64,000 nt of DNA from Saprospiraceae bacterium. Its GTDB lineage: Bacteria; Bacteroidota; Bacteroidia; Chitinophagales; Saprospiraceae. The stretch covers positions 1 through 64,000 of the forward strand of contig JAHDHL010000006.1 of the NCBI GenBank assembly GCA_020631355.1, written 5' to 3'. The notes beneath the pieces were generated by a model. It saw only the letters and a list, made by a program, of their open reading frames with translations, searched no databases and was not told where the DNA came from. Shown piece by piece: positions 27,254-36,251 of the stretch. Position numbers and translations under genes: made by a program. Position 1 is the stretch's first letter. Each line of letters begins with the position of its first letter.

Positions 27254-28033
27254 TTAAATCTTCAGGTTCAAACCATTCTTGAATTGGTATCGGAGCTCGA
27301 TTACGGATATCGGCGGTGAGCTATCGTACAATAACTGAAAATAGGTTCGCCAATTCAGTTTTTTGAAGATTTTGAACTCCAATCCTGTTTCGGATGAAAT
27401 TCTCAGGTCATGGAATGCATCCACCCTGGGTTGGATGTAGGTAACATGACTGATTCCTAAATTATCATTAGGCTTGTAGAACATATTTAGGTAGCCGGAT
27501 AAACGATGATGGTTGAAAATCGTATGTTTCGAAATACCATCCCATTCCTCATCCGAATGTTCAAACATGTACAGCAAACCCAAATAGATATAACCTTTTT
27601 CCTTTCTCAATAATTGGAATCTTGGGCCTGTACCCGCCAGTAATCTAAGATTAATCAATTCCACCTGATTGAACTGGCCCTGACTGAATGCTTCCCAGGT
27701 CATGAAAGAGGTAAGTTTCCGATTATATCTGAAATGTATGAACTGATTATTATTAATATCGGTAGTTTCCGTATTCCCCCTTTCCCTGAACCTATTGATA
27801 CCGAATGCCCCAATCATCATGATACGGTTCTTATTGTTGAATTGATAATCCCCTTTCAAACTCCCCTCTCCCTCCAATACATCACCTGAGGAGTTCCTGG
27901 ACATCGACATCCCAAGCCCTATCTCCATGCTGAAGTGATTGGATAAGGTATCAGACAATCTTAATTTCTCAATATTGACAATTTGGGCCTGTATCAGTAT
28001 GGGGCATAGGAGCAGAAAAATCACTAATCGCAT
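27254..28033 (-). CDS. DUF481-family outer-membrane beta-barrel protein
   Basis: Encodes 259 residues with a signal peptide ending LIQAQ. The mature protein has the alternating aromatic strands of DUF481 (YdiY-like) barrels: the GEGSLKGDYQF, FRYNRKLTSFMTWEAF and LRLLAGTGPRFQLL segments and a closing VIELRYQFKNGLNLKI with a terminal aromatic or hydrophobic residue. It probably sits in the outer membrane as a small porin-like or structural barrel. No operon partner is visible: the next gene is divergent and starts 105 bases away. Confidence 0.82.
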   Translation of the reverse strand: MRLVIFLLLCPILIQAQIVNIEKLRLSDTLSNHFSMEIGLGMSMSRNSSGDVLEGEGSLKGDYQFNNKNRIMMIGAFGINRFRERGNTETTDINNNQFIHFRYNRKLTSFMTWEAFSQGQFNQVELINLRLLAGTGPRFQLLRKEKGYIYLGLLYMFEHSDEEWDGISKHTIFNHHRLSGYLNMFYKPNDNLGISHVTYIQPRVDAFHDLRISSETGLEFKIFKKLNWRTYFQLLYDSSPPISVIELRYQFKNGLNLKI

Positions 28034-28125
28034 GGTTATTCATTCATTCGGTACTCAACAAAGCTAATAAATTAATTGTATGCTTAAAATAACCTTTCAT
28101 CACAAGTCAATCCGGATAACTATCA

Positions 28126-28133
28126 TACCTTTG
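28126..28133 (+). promoter_or_regulatory. Possible -7 box very close to a start codon
   Basis: TACCTTTG matches TAnnTTTG and ends five bases before the ATG at 28139. If used, transcription would start at or just before the start codon, giving an almost leaderless message. No proper -33 TTTG is present at the right spacing, so the box may be chance. Confidence 0.3.
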
Positions 28134-28138
28134 ATTCA

Positions 28139-29029
28139 ATGAAACCACACCATTTACTCGTTCATGGAGCCATTCTGACCGTAGCATTGATTTATGGTGC
28201 CAATTATAGCATCATGAAAACGGTTACACCCGAATACATCCAACCTCTAGGATTGGTTGTGATCCGGGTAGTTAGTGCAGCGATACTTTTTTGGTTGATT
28301 TCACCACGGGAGAAAATCAAGGATAAGAAAGATTATCTCATCCTGGCATTATCCGCCCTATTCGGCGTGGCATTGAATCAGATTTTCTTTATCAAGGGTT
28401 TGGCATTGACTGTTCCCATCAACGCATCGGTCATCATGACTTCCACCCCAATCCTGGTTCTGATTGCTACAGCCATCATCCTCAAGGAAAAAATCACCGG
28501 ACTCAAAATTGTGGGTATACTTTTGGGATTCCTGGGAGCATTCCTCCTACTGACAGGTGGTGGAATACGATTTGGAGGGGATACATTCTGGGGTGACATC
28601 ATGATACTCATCAATGCCTGTGCTTATGGCGTTTATCTGGTAATCGTCAAACCATTGATGGTCAAGTACAAACCCACTACGGTAGTCAAGTGGATATTCA
28701 CTTTCGGAATCCTGTACGTCCTACCATTCGGATGGCAGGACTTTTCAGCCATACAGTGGCAGACCATTCCGCAAGCCAATTACATCGCAATAGGATACAT
28801 TATCCTTTTCACTACTTTCCTAACCTATCTCCTCAATGGTTGGGCCCTTAAACATATCAGCCCCAATGTAGTTGGGTACTATATTTACCTACAACCCATC
28901 ATCGCAAGTGCCATTGCCATTCTATTCAGGAACGACCCATTGACCTGGCAAACCATCATGTTTTCATCCCTCATATTCCTTGGTGTATTCCTTGTGAGTT
29001 GGAAAAAGAAAAAACCACTTCCTGCCTAA
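28139..29029 (+). CDS. DMT-superfamily permease, EamA family
   Basis: Encodes 296 residues with ten membrane spans in two EamA repeats. The first begins VALIYGANYSIMK and ends with LTVPINASVIMTSTPILV. The second ends YYIYLQPIIASAIAI. It should be an inner-membrane metabolite exporter or importer of unknown substrate. It is distinct from the EamA protein at 17777-18676. A propeller lipoprotein gene follows after 10 bases and a cyanophycinase-like gene nine bases after that, so the three may be one transcript, though a transport role for their product is only a guess. Confidence 0.9.
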   Translation: MKPHHLLVHGAILTVALIYGANYSIMKTVTPEYIQPLGLVVIRVVSAAILFWLISPREKIKDKKDYLILALSALFGVALNQIFFIKGLALTVPINASVIMTSTPILVLIATAIILKEKITGLKIVGILLGFLGAFLLLTGGGIRFGGDTFWGDIMILINACAYGVYLVIVKPLMVKYKPTTVVKWIFTFGILYVLPFGWQDFSAIQWQTIPQANYIAIGYIILFTTFLTYLLNGWALKHISPNVVGYYIYLQPIIASAIAILFRNDPLTWQTIMFSSLIFLGVFLVSWKKKKPLPA

Positions 29030-29039
29030 CCATCCAAAC

Positions 29040-30395
29040 ATGTTACCGAATCCATCTATCAAAATTATTTCATTCTTATGTATCATTCCTTTCTGGATTA
29101 ATTGTCAACAGCAAGATTCAGTAGACACGATATCAAATAGTACAACCACCACTAGACACATTGAGTCGTCCAGTCTCCATCATATCAAGAATACTCGGCG
29201 CATCAGTAGTAACCATTTTTCAGATATAGTGGTAGATGATAATGGGAATAGTTATATCGCAACTTTTGAAAAAAAGATTGATAACCAAGATTACATATCC
29301 ATCATCAAGATGGATCCAGAGGGCAGGATGGAATGGGATTTGGGAAATGAATCACTTGGTAGAGCCACGGCCATTTCCATTGATTCGCAAAATCATATCT
29401 GGGTAACAGGCTATTTCGAGGACCGTTTGGAAATCAATGGAAAGCATACCAATAATATCCCGGGACATCGCCTATTCGTTGCACGGATACATCCAAACGG
29501 ACAATGCATTGTCCTTAAACATAGCTTAGGCGCACAAGGATTCAACATACATGTCAATCATACTGGCCAAGTACTTGTATCAGGTGTATTTCATCAGAAA
29601 ATGATACTCGATGATTGTACACTACAACATTCATCTTCCGATACTTTTATCGCACTTCTGGATTCTAATGGTAATTGTATCCAGATAGAACCCATACAAG
29701 GAACAATACAAAGAATCGAATCTGCACCTGATGGTCATTTCTATATTTCAGGACATTTCCACGAAGCATTTGTATTCAGGGATATGGAAGCCCAAACCAG
29801 TGGGCCATTGGACCAGGATGCATTCCTATTCCAATATCATAAACAAAATGGAAATGGATGGCTCAGGACTTTCGGAAATCGTGGAATCCTAAAAGATGGT
29901 TACCGAACTTCAGAAAGTGCAACCGATATGGTAGTGGATGAAAATGGGATTTACCTCATAACCATTGAGGACAGTAACATTCCCTATAACAGTCCTATCC
30001 AAAAAATGCAATGGTATCACTATACATGGGATGGCAAGCAAATCAACACTTCCACCATTGCAGAACCCATCAGTTATAAATCCATTGGTCTGATAGAAAA
30101 AGATGAAAAAGGACATTTTTGGATTGCAGGGAAGTCTGATTATTCCTTGAAAGTAGGTGCGGATATCCTAACTCAATATCAGGAACATACAGCTTTCCTC
30201 TTGGAATTGGATAAGAATCTGGAACTGATATACTATGAGCTACCCCAATACACGGACATCGCGCTTTTCAGAGGTATTCGATGCCAGAATTCCAAGGTTT
30301 ATCTTAGCGGACATTTCAAGGGCCAATTAAAATTGAAAAAGGATACGATTCAAAATAATGGAGAACATGGATTATTTTTATACTTCATTCAATAA
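29040..30395 (+). CDS. Lipoprotein with beta-propeller (SBBP-like) repeats
   Basis: Encodes 451 residues. The N terminus has a hydrophobic signal and a possible lipobox, FWINC (Cys at about residue 22). The body is a run of beta-propeller-like blades containing DVVVDDNGNSYI-type elements (seen here as DIVVDDNGNSYIAT), AISIDSQNHIWVTG and IESAPDGHFYISG, which match the SBBP/NHL-style repeat in which a Gly-Asn/Asp-x-[hydrophobic] turn ends each blade. About six blades are suggested. Such proteins bind ligands or proteins at the outer membrane. It sits between an EamA permease and a secreted cyanophycinase-like protein with very short gaps. Confidence 0.72.
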   Translation: MLPNPSIKIISFLCIIPFWINCQQQDSVDTISNSTTTTRHIESSSLHHIKNTRRISSNHFSDIVVDDNGNSYIATFEKKIDNQDYISIIKMDPEGRMEWDLGNESLGRATAISIDSQNHIWVTGYFEDRLEINGKHTNNIPGHRLFVARIHPNGQCIVLKHSLGAQGFNIHVNHTGQVLVSGVFHQKMILDDCTLQHSSSDTFIALLDSNGNCIQIEPIQGTIQRIESAPDGHFYISGHFHEAFVFRDMEAQTSGPLDQDAFLFQYHKQNGNGWLRTFGNRGILKDGYRTSESATDMVVDENGIYLITIEDSNIPYNSPIQKMQWYHYTWDGKQINTSTIAEPISYKSIGLIEKDEKGHFWIAGKSDYSLKVGADILTQYQEHTAFLLELDKNLELIYYELPQYTDIALFRGIRCQNSKVYLSGHFKGQLKLKKDTIQNNGEHGLFLYFIQ

Positions 30396-30404
30396 TCAAA
30401 TCAG

Positions 30405-31721
30405 ATGAAAAGTATTTGGATTCTACCTTTTCTGTTCTATTCTTCTTGGACTATGTCCCAAGATTATACTTCCTACTTTACAGGGAATGGGAATGATGTA
30501 ACTACCACTCCTAGCGGTGGAGTCTGTCTAATGGGTGGCGCAACTGAAAATGATGAAGCCATGAAATGGTTCCTCAATCGTTCAGATGGAGGAGACATCC
30601 TAATCCTTCGTACATCCGGTTCTGATGGATATAACGATTATTTCTATACCGACCTAGGCACTACCGTTAATTCTGTTGAAACCATCGTATTCAATAATTC
30701 GAATGCAGCCAATGATACTTATATACACAATAAGATACAACAGGCCGAAGCGATTTGGTTTGCAGGTGGTGACCAATGGAATTATATATCTTATTGGAGA
30801 GGTAACACCATAGGCCAACTCATTAATGAAGCCGTTTCAGATCGGAACATTGTCATTGGTGGAACCAGTGCAGGAATGGCTATTCTGGGACAATTATATT
30901 TCAGTGCGGAAAATGGTACAGTCACATCGAATACGGCACTTAATAATCCTTATGACAATGATGTTACCATTGATAATACTCCTTTCTTATCCATTCCATA
31001 TCTAGAAAACACCATTACGGACACGCATTATGATAATCCGGATAGAAAAGGCAGGCATGCCGTTTTTCTGGCTCGAATATTCAATGACTGGGGGCTGGAT
31101 GCCAAGGGAATAGCCTGTGAGGAATATACTGCCGTTTGCATTGCGCCCGATGGGATAGCCAGCGTATATGGCGAGTATCCAGAATACGATGATTTTGCTT
31201 ATTTCCTACAAGTCAACTGTGAATTGGAGCAATCCTTACCTGAAACCTGCATGGCCAATGAGCCATTGACATGGAATCATGATGGACAGGCAATCAAGGC
31301 ATATCAACTTCCCGGAACACTAAACGGAAGCAATACTTTTGATCTGAATGATTGGCAAACAGGAATTGGCGGAACTTGGATGGAATGGTCCGTTTTGTCA
31401 GGTTCCCTATCCGAACAGATGGCCGATGGGCCATCCTGTACGACTTCCATTTTGGAACCGGATAATCATTCACACATACGAGTTTTTCCCAATCCGAATA
31501 AGGATTTCATTTCGATTCAATCTGAATCATTCCCTTTCAATGGTCTTACAATCAGGAATACCCTGGGACAGATAGTATTTGAAAAAGATGATTTGGATAC
31601 GAATCAATATGGGTTCCAACACCAATTCCCATCGGGATTATATTTCGTGGAAACCTCATGGAAGCAGAATGGCCAAACGGAAAGTACCCAAGAGATGCTT
31701 CTGATTCAATCCAGAGAATAA
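30405..31721 (+). CDS. Secreted cyanophycinase-like (S51) protein with T9SS sorting domain
   Basis: Encodes 438 residues with a signal peptide (about residues 1-18). The core matches peptidase family S51: GGVCLMGGA near the start, WFAGGDQ at about 118-124, the nucleophile elbow GGTSAGMA with Ser155, and DTHYDNPDRKGR, which fits the DxHFxxRxRxGR motif with an aromatic Tyr replacing Phe. After the enzyme core comes a spacer, then a C-terminal sorting domain (about 360-438) with the FPNPNKDF motif and GLYFVE. It should cleave a beta-aspartyl or similar peptide bond outside the cell; cyanophycin is the classical target but is not proved here. Confidence 0.85.
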   Translation: MKSIWILPFLFYSSWTMSQDYTSYFTGNGNDVTTTPSGGVCLMGGATENDEAMKWFLNRSDGGDILILRTSGSDGYNDYFYTDLGTTVNSVETIVFNNSNAANDTYIHNKIQQAEAIWFAGGDQWNYISYWRGNTIGQLINEAVSDRNIVIGGTSAGMAILGQLYFSAENGTVTSNTALNNPYDNDVTIDNTPFLSIPYLENTITDTHYDNPDRKGRHAVFLARIFNDWGLDAKGIACEEYTAVCIAPDGIASVYGEYPEYDDFAYFLQVNCELEQSLPETCMANEPLTWNHDGQAIKAYQLPGTLNGSNTFDLNDWQTGIGGTWMEWSVLSGSLSEQMADGPSCTTSILEPDNHSHIRVFPNPNKDFISIQSESFPFNGLTIRNTLGQIVFEKDDLDTNQYGFQHQFPSGLYFVETSWKQNGQTESTQEMLLIQSRE

Positions 31722-31877
31722 GTTCATCCGTATTACTACGAATCCTCAAAGAATCCCGACAAATTCTAATTCATGGATGCATAGCAACCGAAGTGGCCGA
31801 TATCTTTAGGAATAGTATTCAACGGGTAATGATATATCTTTGGACACATCCTTACCCCAGAACCGAAAGGATATCAG

Positions 31878-34295
31878 ATGAAAGAAAAATTCAAATCCAT
31901 ATTCCGTTTCATATTCATCAAACATAGGAGAATCACCCTCATCCTAGGGAGTATAGTATTATTGGCCTATGCCTTTTGCCTGCCAAGACCCCTATTCCAA
32001 TCACCCACATCCATCGTATTGGAGGATAAGGATGGAAACCTGCTAGGCGCCAGTATCGCTAGGGATGGACAGTGGAGATTCCCTTATTCGGATAGGATAC
32101 CTGAAAAATTCGAAAAATCCATACTGGAATTCGAGGATAGGAGATTCCATTATCATTTGGGGGTCGACCCCAAGGGAATAGCCCGTGCCATAGAACAAAA
32201 CATCAGGAACAGAGAAGTCGTGAGTGGGGGCAGTACCATCAGCATGCAGGTAATAAGAATGGCTAGGGGTAACAAGAAAAGGAACGTATGGAATAAGATT
32301 GTAGAAGCCATCATGGCAACCCGTCTGGAAATTGGCTATACGAAAAAAGAAATCCTTTCCTATTATGCATCCAATGCACCATTTGGTGGTAATGTCGTTG
32401 GTTTGGATGCAGCATCATGGAGATATTATGGCAAAAGACCCGATTTGCTTTCATGGGGAGAAGCAGCGACATTGGCCGTACTGCCCAATAGCCCGGCCTT
32501 GATACATCCCGGAAGAAACAGGGATGCACTCATGCAAAAAAGGAATCGTTTGCTGGATAGATTGGTAGCACAAGGACAATTGGATTCCATCAGTTGTTCG
32601 CTGGCTAAGTCAGAACCCTTGCCTGACAAACCCTTACCCCTACCCCGATTAGCACCCCATTTATTGGATAAGGTAGCATATGAGCATTTCTATGGAAAAA
32701 GGAATGCAATTACAAGGATGAAAACGACTATTGATCCTTATTTCCAATCCCAAACCAACAATATTCTTATCCGTCATAAGGAAAGATTAGCTGCGAATGG
32801 AATTCATAATGCTTGTGTGATGATTATGGATGTGGAATCAGGGGATATTCTTTCTTATGTGGGTAATATGCCATTCATAGGAAATGAGCACGCGCCTAGT
32901 GTTGATATAACCAAAGCCCCTAGGAGTACGGGGAGTATCCTGAAACCATTTCTCTATGCAGCCATGCTCGATGAGGGAAGCCTTTTGCCTGATGCACTCA
33001 TTTCGGATGTTCCGACCCAAATGGGTAATTATCGTCCATTGAACTATTTTGAAACCTATGATGGTGCAGTTCCTGCCAGTAGAGCATTGATTCGTTCATT
33101 GAATGTACCCTCCATCAGGATGTTACAACAATATGGTGTAGAGAAATTCCATAACATCCTTGGAAAAATGGGTATGACGACCCTCAATCGTCCGCCAAGC
33201 CATTACGGCCTTACATTGGTCGTTGGAGGTTCGGAGGGCAACCTGTTCGAAATTACAAGCATGTACGCCTCAATGGCCAGAACACTCAATCATTTTTATG
33301 ATTATGACGGCCAATATGACCCCTTGGATTTCAGAACCGCCAATTATGTTCATGGAAAATCCATTCCTAGGACTCCGAAAGCAAAATTATCCACCCAACC
33401 CTATGTTTTGAGTGCAGCATCCATCTGGCAAACGTTCAACACCATTCAGAATGTGGAGCGTCCAACATCAGAGGGCAACTGGGAAGTCTTCGATTCCGAT
33501 AGACAGATTGCATGGAAAACAGGTACCAGTTTCGGATTCCGTGATGCATGGGCTGTTGGAGTCACTCCTAAGTATGCCGTAGGCGTTTGGACCGGGAATG
33601 CTGACGGAGAAGGAAGACCCGGACTCATTGGTGTATATGCATCAGCTCCTATCCTTTTTGATATCTTTGACTTTCTCCCCCACTCTGATTGGTTTGACCG
33701 CCCGGAAGATGAAATGGTGGATATTCTGGTCTGTGCGGAAAGTGGTCATTTGGCCTTACCGCACTGTGAGACTAAGGATAGCTTAAGATTGCCAAAGAAT
33801 GGCATCCGTTCCAAGGCTTGTCCATATCACCAAACCATACAATTGGATGAGGCAGGCAAAAGGGTGAATGCTGCTTGCTATTCCCCGGGTAGGATGAACA
33901 CCCAATCATGGTTTGTATTGCCTCCATTGGAGGAACATTATTATCAATCAAAACATCCATCCTATTCCAAGCTCCCTCCTTTCAGGGATGGCTGCCAAGG
34001 GAATCATTCAAAGGATAATCCGATGCAAATGATATATCCCAAGTATGCTGCCAAGATATATGTCCCACTGGATTATGATGGAAAAAGGAGTAAGACGGTT
34101 TTCAAAGCTACCCACAGAAATGATGATGCCACACTCTATTGGCATTTGGGGAATGAATTCGTAGGACAGACCGAAACATTCCATAGTTTGGAGCTGGATC
34201 CGCCTGAGGGAGAACACATTCTGACCATTGTGGATGATGAGGGACATCAACTCCAACAGAAATTTGAAATCCTTGTCAAGAAAAAGGATGAATAA
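31878..34295 (+). CDS. pbpC: Penicillin-binding protein 1C (bifunctional murein synthase)
   Basis: Encodes 805 residues. A short basic N terminus and one membrane span (about 18-36) anchor it to the inner membrane. The GT51 transglycosylase domain carries the catalytic-site motif EDRRFHYHLGVD (Glu86). The transpeptidase domain has S353-x-x-K356 (GSILKP), a middle SLNVP motif and KTG at 547-549 (WKTGTSFG). The C terminus (about 700-805) is the BiPBP_C domain unique to PBP1C. It polymerises and cross-links peptidoglycan. A tRNA gene follows. The alpha-2-macroglobulin gene that often neighbours pbpC is absent here. Confidence 0.94.
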   Translation: MKEKFKSIFRFIFIKHRRITLILGSIVLLAYAFCLPRPLFQSPTSIVLEDKDGNLLGASIARDGQWRFPYSDRIPEKFEKSILEFEDRRFHYHLGVDPKGIARAIEQNIRNREVVSGGSTISMQVIRMARGNKKRNVWNKIVEAIMATRLEIGYTKKEILSYYASNAPFGGNVVGLDAASWRYYGKRPDLLSWGEAATLAVLPNSPALIHPGRNRDALMQKRNRLLDRLVAQGQLDSISCSLAKSEPLPDKPLPLPRLAPHLLDKVAYEHFYGKRNAITRMKTTIDPYFQSQTNNILIRHKERLAANGIHNACVMIMDVESGDILSYVGNMPFIGNEHAPSVDITKAPRSTGSILKPFLYAAMLDEGSLLPDALISDVPTQMGNYRPLNYFETYDGAVPASRALIRSLNVPSIRMLQQYGVEKFHNILGKMGMTTLNRPPSHYGLTLVVGGSEGNLFEITSMYASMARTLNHFYDYDGQYDPLDFRTANYVHGKSIPRTPKAKLSTQPYVLSAASIWQTFNTIQNVERPTSEGNWEVFDSDRQIAWKTGTSFGFRDAWAVGVTPKYAVGVWTGNADGEGRPGLIGVYASAPILFDIFDFLPHSDWFDRPEDEMVDILVCAESGHLALPHCETKDSLRLPKNGIRSKACPYHQTIQLDEAGKRVNAACYSPGRMNTQSWFVLPPLEEHYYQSKHPSYSKLPPFRDGCQGNHSKDNPMQMIYPKYAAKIYVPLDYDGKRSKTVFKATHRNDDATLYWHLGNEFVGQTETFHSLELDPPEGEHILTIVDDEGHQLQQKFEILVKKKDE

Positions 34296-34313
34296 ATCAT
34301 ATCAACGGAACCA

Positions 34314-34342
34314 TTTGAATTCAAAAATTGTATTTATATTTG
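34314..34342 (+). promoter_or_regulatory. tRNA-Val promoter
   Basis: A -33 TTTG (34314-34317) is spaced 17 bases from the -7 box TATATTTG (34335-34342), a full Bacteroidota-type promoter. The predicted start is near 34349, eight bases before the mature tRNA. Confidence 0.8.
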
Positions 34343-34356
34343 CGACGAACAAAGTT

Positions 34357-34431
34357 AGTGCTATAGCTCAGCTGGTTTAGAGCGCTACCTTGACAGGGTA
34401 GAGGTCATCGGTTCGAACCCGATTAGCGCTA
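34357..34431 (+). tRNA. tRNA-Val, anticodon GAC
   Basis: A 75-base cloverleaf folds cleanly: acceptor arms AGTGCTA and TAGCGCT with one G-T pair, D stem GCTC/GAGC, anticodon stem CTACC/GGTAG with loop TTGACAG (anticodon GAC), T stem ATCGG/CCGAT with loop TTCGAAC, and a five-base variable loop. CCA is not encoded; the downstream bases are CAA. GAC reads GUC and GUU codons for valine. It is transcribed alone. Confidence 0.97.
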
Positions 34432-34435
34432 CAAG

Positions 34436-34462
34436 AGCCATCCCAATGGGATGGCTTTTTTT
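34436..34462 (+). terminator. tRNA-Val terminator
   Basis: Nine-base arms AGCCATCCC and GGGATGGCT around AAT, followed directly by seven T residues (counting the last base of the arm). A clear intrinsic terminator, four bases after the mature tRNA end. Confidence 0.92.
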
Positions 34463-34603
34463 ATTGGGATGCCCATTCCCACCTTTCAGCAATTACTTTC
34501 CCTATCTCAGCAATCAGGCATTAGCCCACCAATCATTATGACTATATTTGTCATAATTCGATTTGAATCCCCAATCCTTTCATCACACACTAAACCATTT
34601 GAA

Positions 34604-35413
34604 ATGAAAACATTCAAGCAAGCACTTTTCTTTGCCATTTGCACTTTCTTCTTCTTTTCCTGCCAAGAAGAAATTACGACCCATCAAAGTACATCCGCAA
34701 ATGATAATCCATTCCTATCCATAGGTGAAAAAGCATTTATCAGGCGAGGCAAAATCAAGAAAAAGAGTACTGTGGGATATAAAGTCAGGGTTATTGCTTC
34801 CAACGACGATAATGATTCCTCAGAAGACATTCCGGCAATTGCCCAAGCAGAATATACGATTCTACCTTCAGGGGATGTATTTCCAAGCCCCTCCAATTTC
34901 CCATTGGAAAATAAAGGCTTAACGGATGCCGGTGATGTTCGTTTTGTATTTAAGGATCTTAATTTCGAGGGAGGAGAACCTGATGGTATATCATTCACAA
35001 CCATTACCCAATTCAGGGATGAGAATGGTGCTGACATTGGCGCACCCGTTACTGATTATATCACAGTTCAGGATAATGACGGACTCAGTATGAAAGCTCC
35101 GAAATTAAGTATGAAGAATGATGGGGAAACATTCAAACTAAGACTGGTTCTTAAGGGAGATAACATCGGTCAGGTCGAAAAGGTACAAGTTAGCCTGACA
35201 CCGGATGACGGAGGTTCCGAATCAGATCCAGCTACATTCGAACTGACCTTGACAGGAGAAACGGAGACCAGTAGAATCTACAAGAATAACAGCATCACTT
35301 TCATAGAATCAGATAATGTAGTGGATATGGAATACATTGCTGCAGTATCAGTAAGCGATGCAGGAGGTGAAGAATTGGATTATGCTGAATTCAGGATTAC
35401 CGGATTGGAATAA
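34604..35413 (+). CDS. Uncharacterised lipoprotein
   Basis: About 269 residues from the ATG at 34604. The reading frame is open further upstream to 34451, but that part overlaps the tRNA terminator and lacks a signal. From the chosen start, MKTFKQALFF...FFFFSCQEE gives a lipobox FFSC (Cys at about residue 20). The mature protein is beta-rich and acidic with two similar-looking halves (VRFVFKDLNFEGG and the later FKLRLVLKGDNIG), suggesting a pair of Ig-like domains. The family is unrecognised. It converges on the CpcT-like gene across a perfect inverted repeat. Confidence 0.72.
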   Translation: MKTFKQALFFAICTFFFFSCQEEITTHQSTSANDNPFLSIGEKAFIRRGKIKKKSTVGYKVRVIASNDDNDSSEDIPAIAQAEYTILPSGDVFPSPSNFPLENKGLTDAGDVRFVFKDLNFEGGEPDGISFTTITQFRDENGADIGAPVTDYITVQDNDGLSMKAPKLSMKNDGETFKLRLVLKGDNIGQVEKVQVSLTPDDGGSESDPATFELTLTGETETSRIYKNNSITFIESDNVVDMEYIAAVSVSDAGGEELDYAEFRITGLE

Positions 35414-35433
35414 TCCTCATGCATATATAACCC

Positions 35434-35479
35434 AATCAAAAAGGGGCGATAGTATAATTACTATCGCCCCTTTTTGATT
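35434..35479. terminator. Perfect 21-base inverted repeat, two-way terminator
   Basis: Arms AATCAAAAAGGGGCGATAGTA and its exact complement enclose a four-base loop TAAT. The G/C-rich centre is flanked by A5 and T5, so the hairpin ends in a T run on both strands. It lies between convergent stop codons (35413 and 35481). Confidence 0.93.
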
Positions 35480-35480
35480 C

Positions 35481-36119
35481 CTATTCCTTTTTTAGGAAAA
35501 CATATCCTTTCTTTTCAGCTCCCCAAACTTGCTTCCCATCCTTATCGAACCCTTGATCCCAACTCTCGATTTTACCTTTTGTCACCTCGACCTTGGATGT
35601 AGCATAAGATGCTCCTCGTAAGGTACTACCACAGGAAGTAGCTCCTGTTGCCCCCTTGAAGTGATGCTCACCCAATCTTTTCATTACGACCTCACAACCC
35701 TCACGAATCTCCAATTGTTCAGGCTTCAATGCATCCCATTTCCTAGAATCTTTCCAAGCCATTATCCAATTCTTTTCATTGGGTAATTTATATACTTCGG
35801 ATACATAATCACCTGATGCATTCTGAAATAACTTATACACCCTCTGTCTATAAGGACGCTCCTGACTCTTGGTCACCGATTGTTCCACATACAAATACTT
35901 GGCATCCTCCCTATCTTTCCAAATGGGATACATATGCAAGGTAATATCATAGAATGCCTCATCCTCTGCTGCTTGCTGGGAAGAATCAAACGAACCCTGC
36001 ATCAATCCATATAGCTCATTCAGATGATTCTGCTTTGTTGCATTCAATCCTTTTTTTCCCTTACAGGAAAATGCAAGTAATGATATGGATATCAAAAATA
36101 CTATTGCTAATCTATTCAT
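35481..36119 (-). CDS. CpcT/CpeT-like lipoprotein
   Basis: About 212 residues from the ATG at 36119. The longer frame to 36164 adds a poor extra N terminus. The signal ends in the lipobox LLAFSCKGK. The mature part has the CpcT/CpeT pattern: a start LNELYGLMQGSFDS, then YDITLHMYPIWKDREDAKYLYVEQ, RQRVYKLFQ, and the late block HHFKGATGATSCGSTLRGASYATSKV. In cyanobacteria this fold attaches bilins to phycobiliproteins; here there are no phycobiliproteins, and the homologue is exported. It probably binds some other hydrophobic or carbonyl ligand. It converges on the neighbouring lipoprotein gene. Confidence 0.78.
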   Translation of the reverse strand: MNRLAIVFLISISLLAFSCKGKKGLNATKQNHLNELYGLMQGSFDSSQQAAEDEAFYDITLHMYPIWKDREDAKYLYVEQSVTKSQERPYRQRVYKLFQNASGDYVSEVYKLPNEKNWIMAWKDSRKWDALKPEQLEIREGCEVVMKRLGEHHFKGATGATSCGSTLRGASYATSKVEVTKGKIESWDQGFDKDGKQVWGAEKKGYVFLKKE

Positions 36120-36251
36120 GATTTTTAATATGATGTTTCGAAAGGTAATAAGATTCGAAATCATTCAATAATACTCCAAGCTAATTATCTTCTCTTTACA
36201 ACCTCTTTGGATTATATTCGTAAATAGAATAAGCCAATTCCAATCCATCTT

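Noticed and set aside
31658-31927. 89-codon plus-strand frame ahead of pbpC
   Set aside because: It overlaps the T9SS tail of the cyanophycinase-like gene and the pbpC start, with no coding features.
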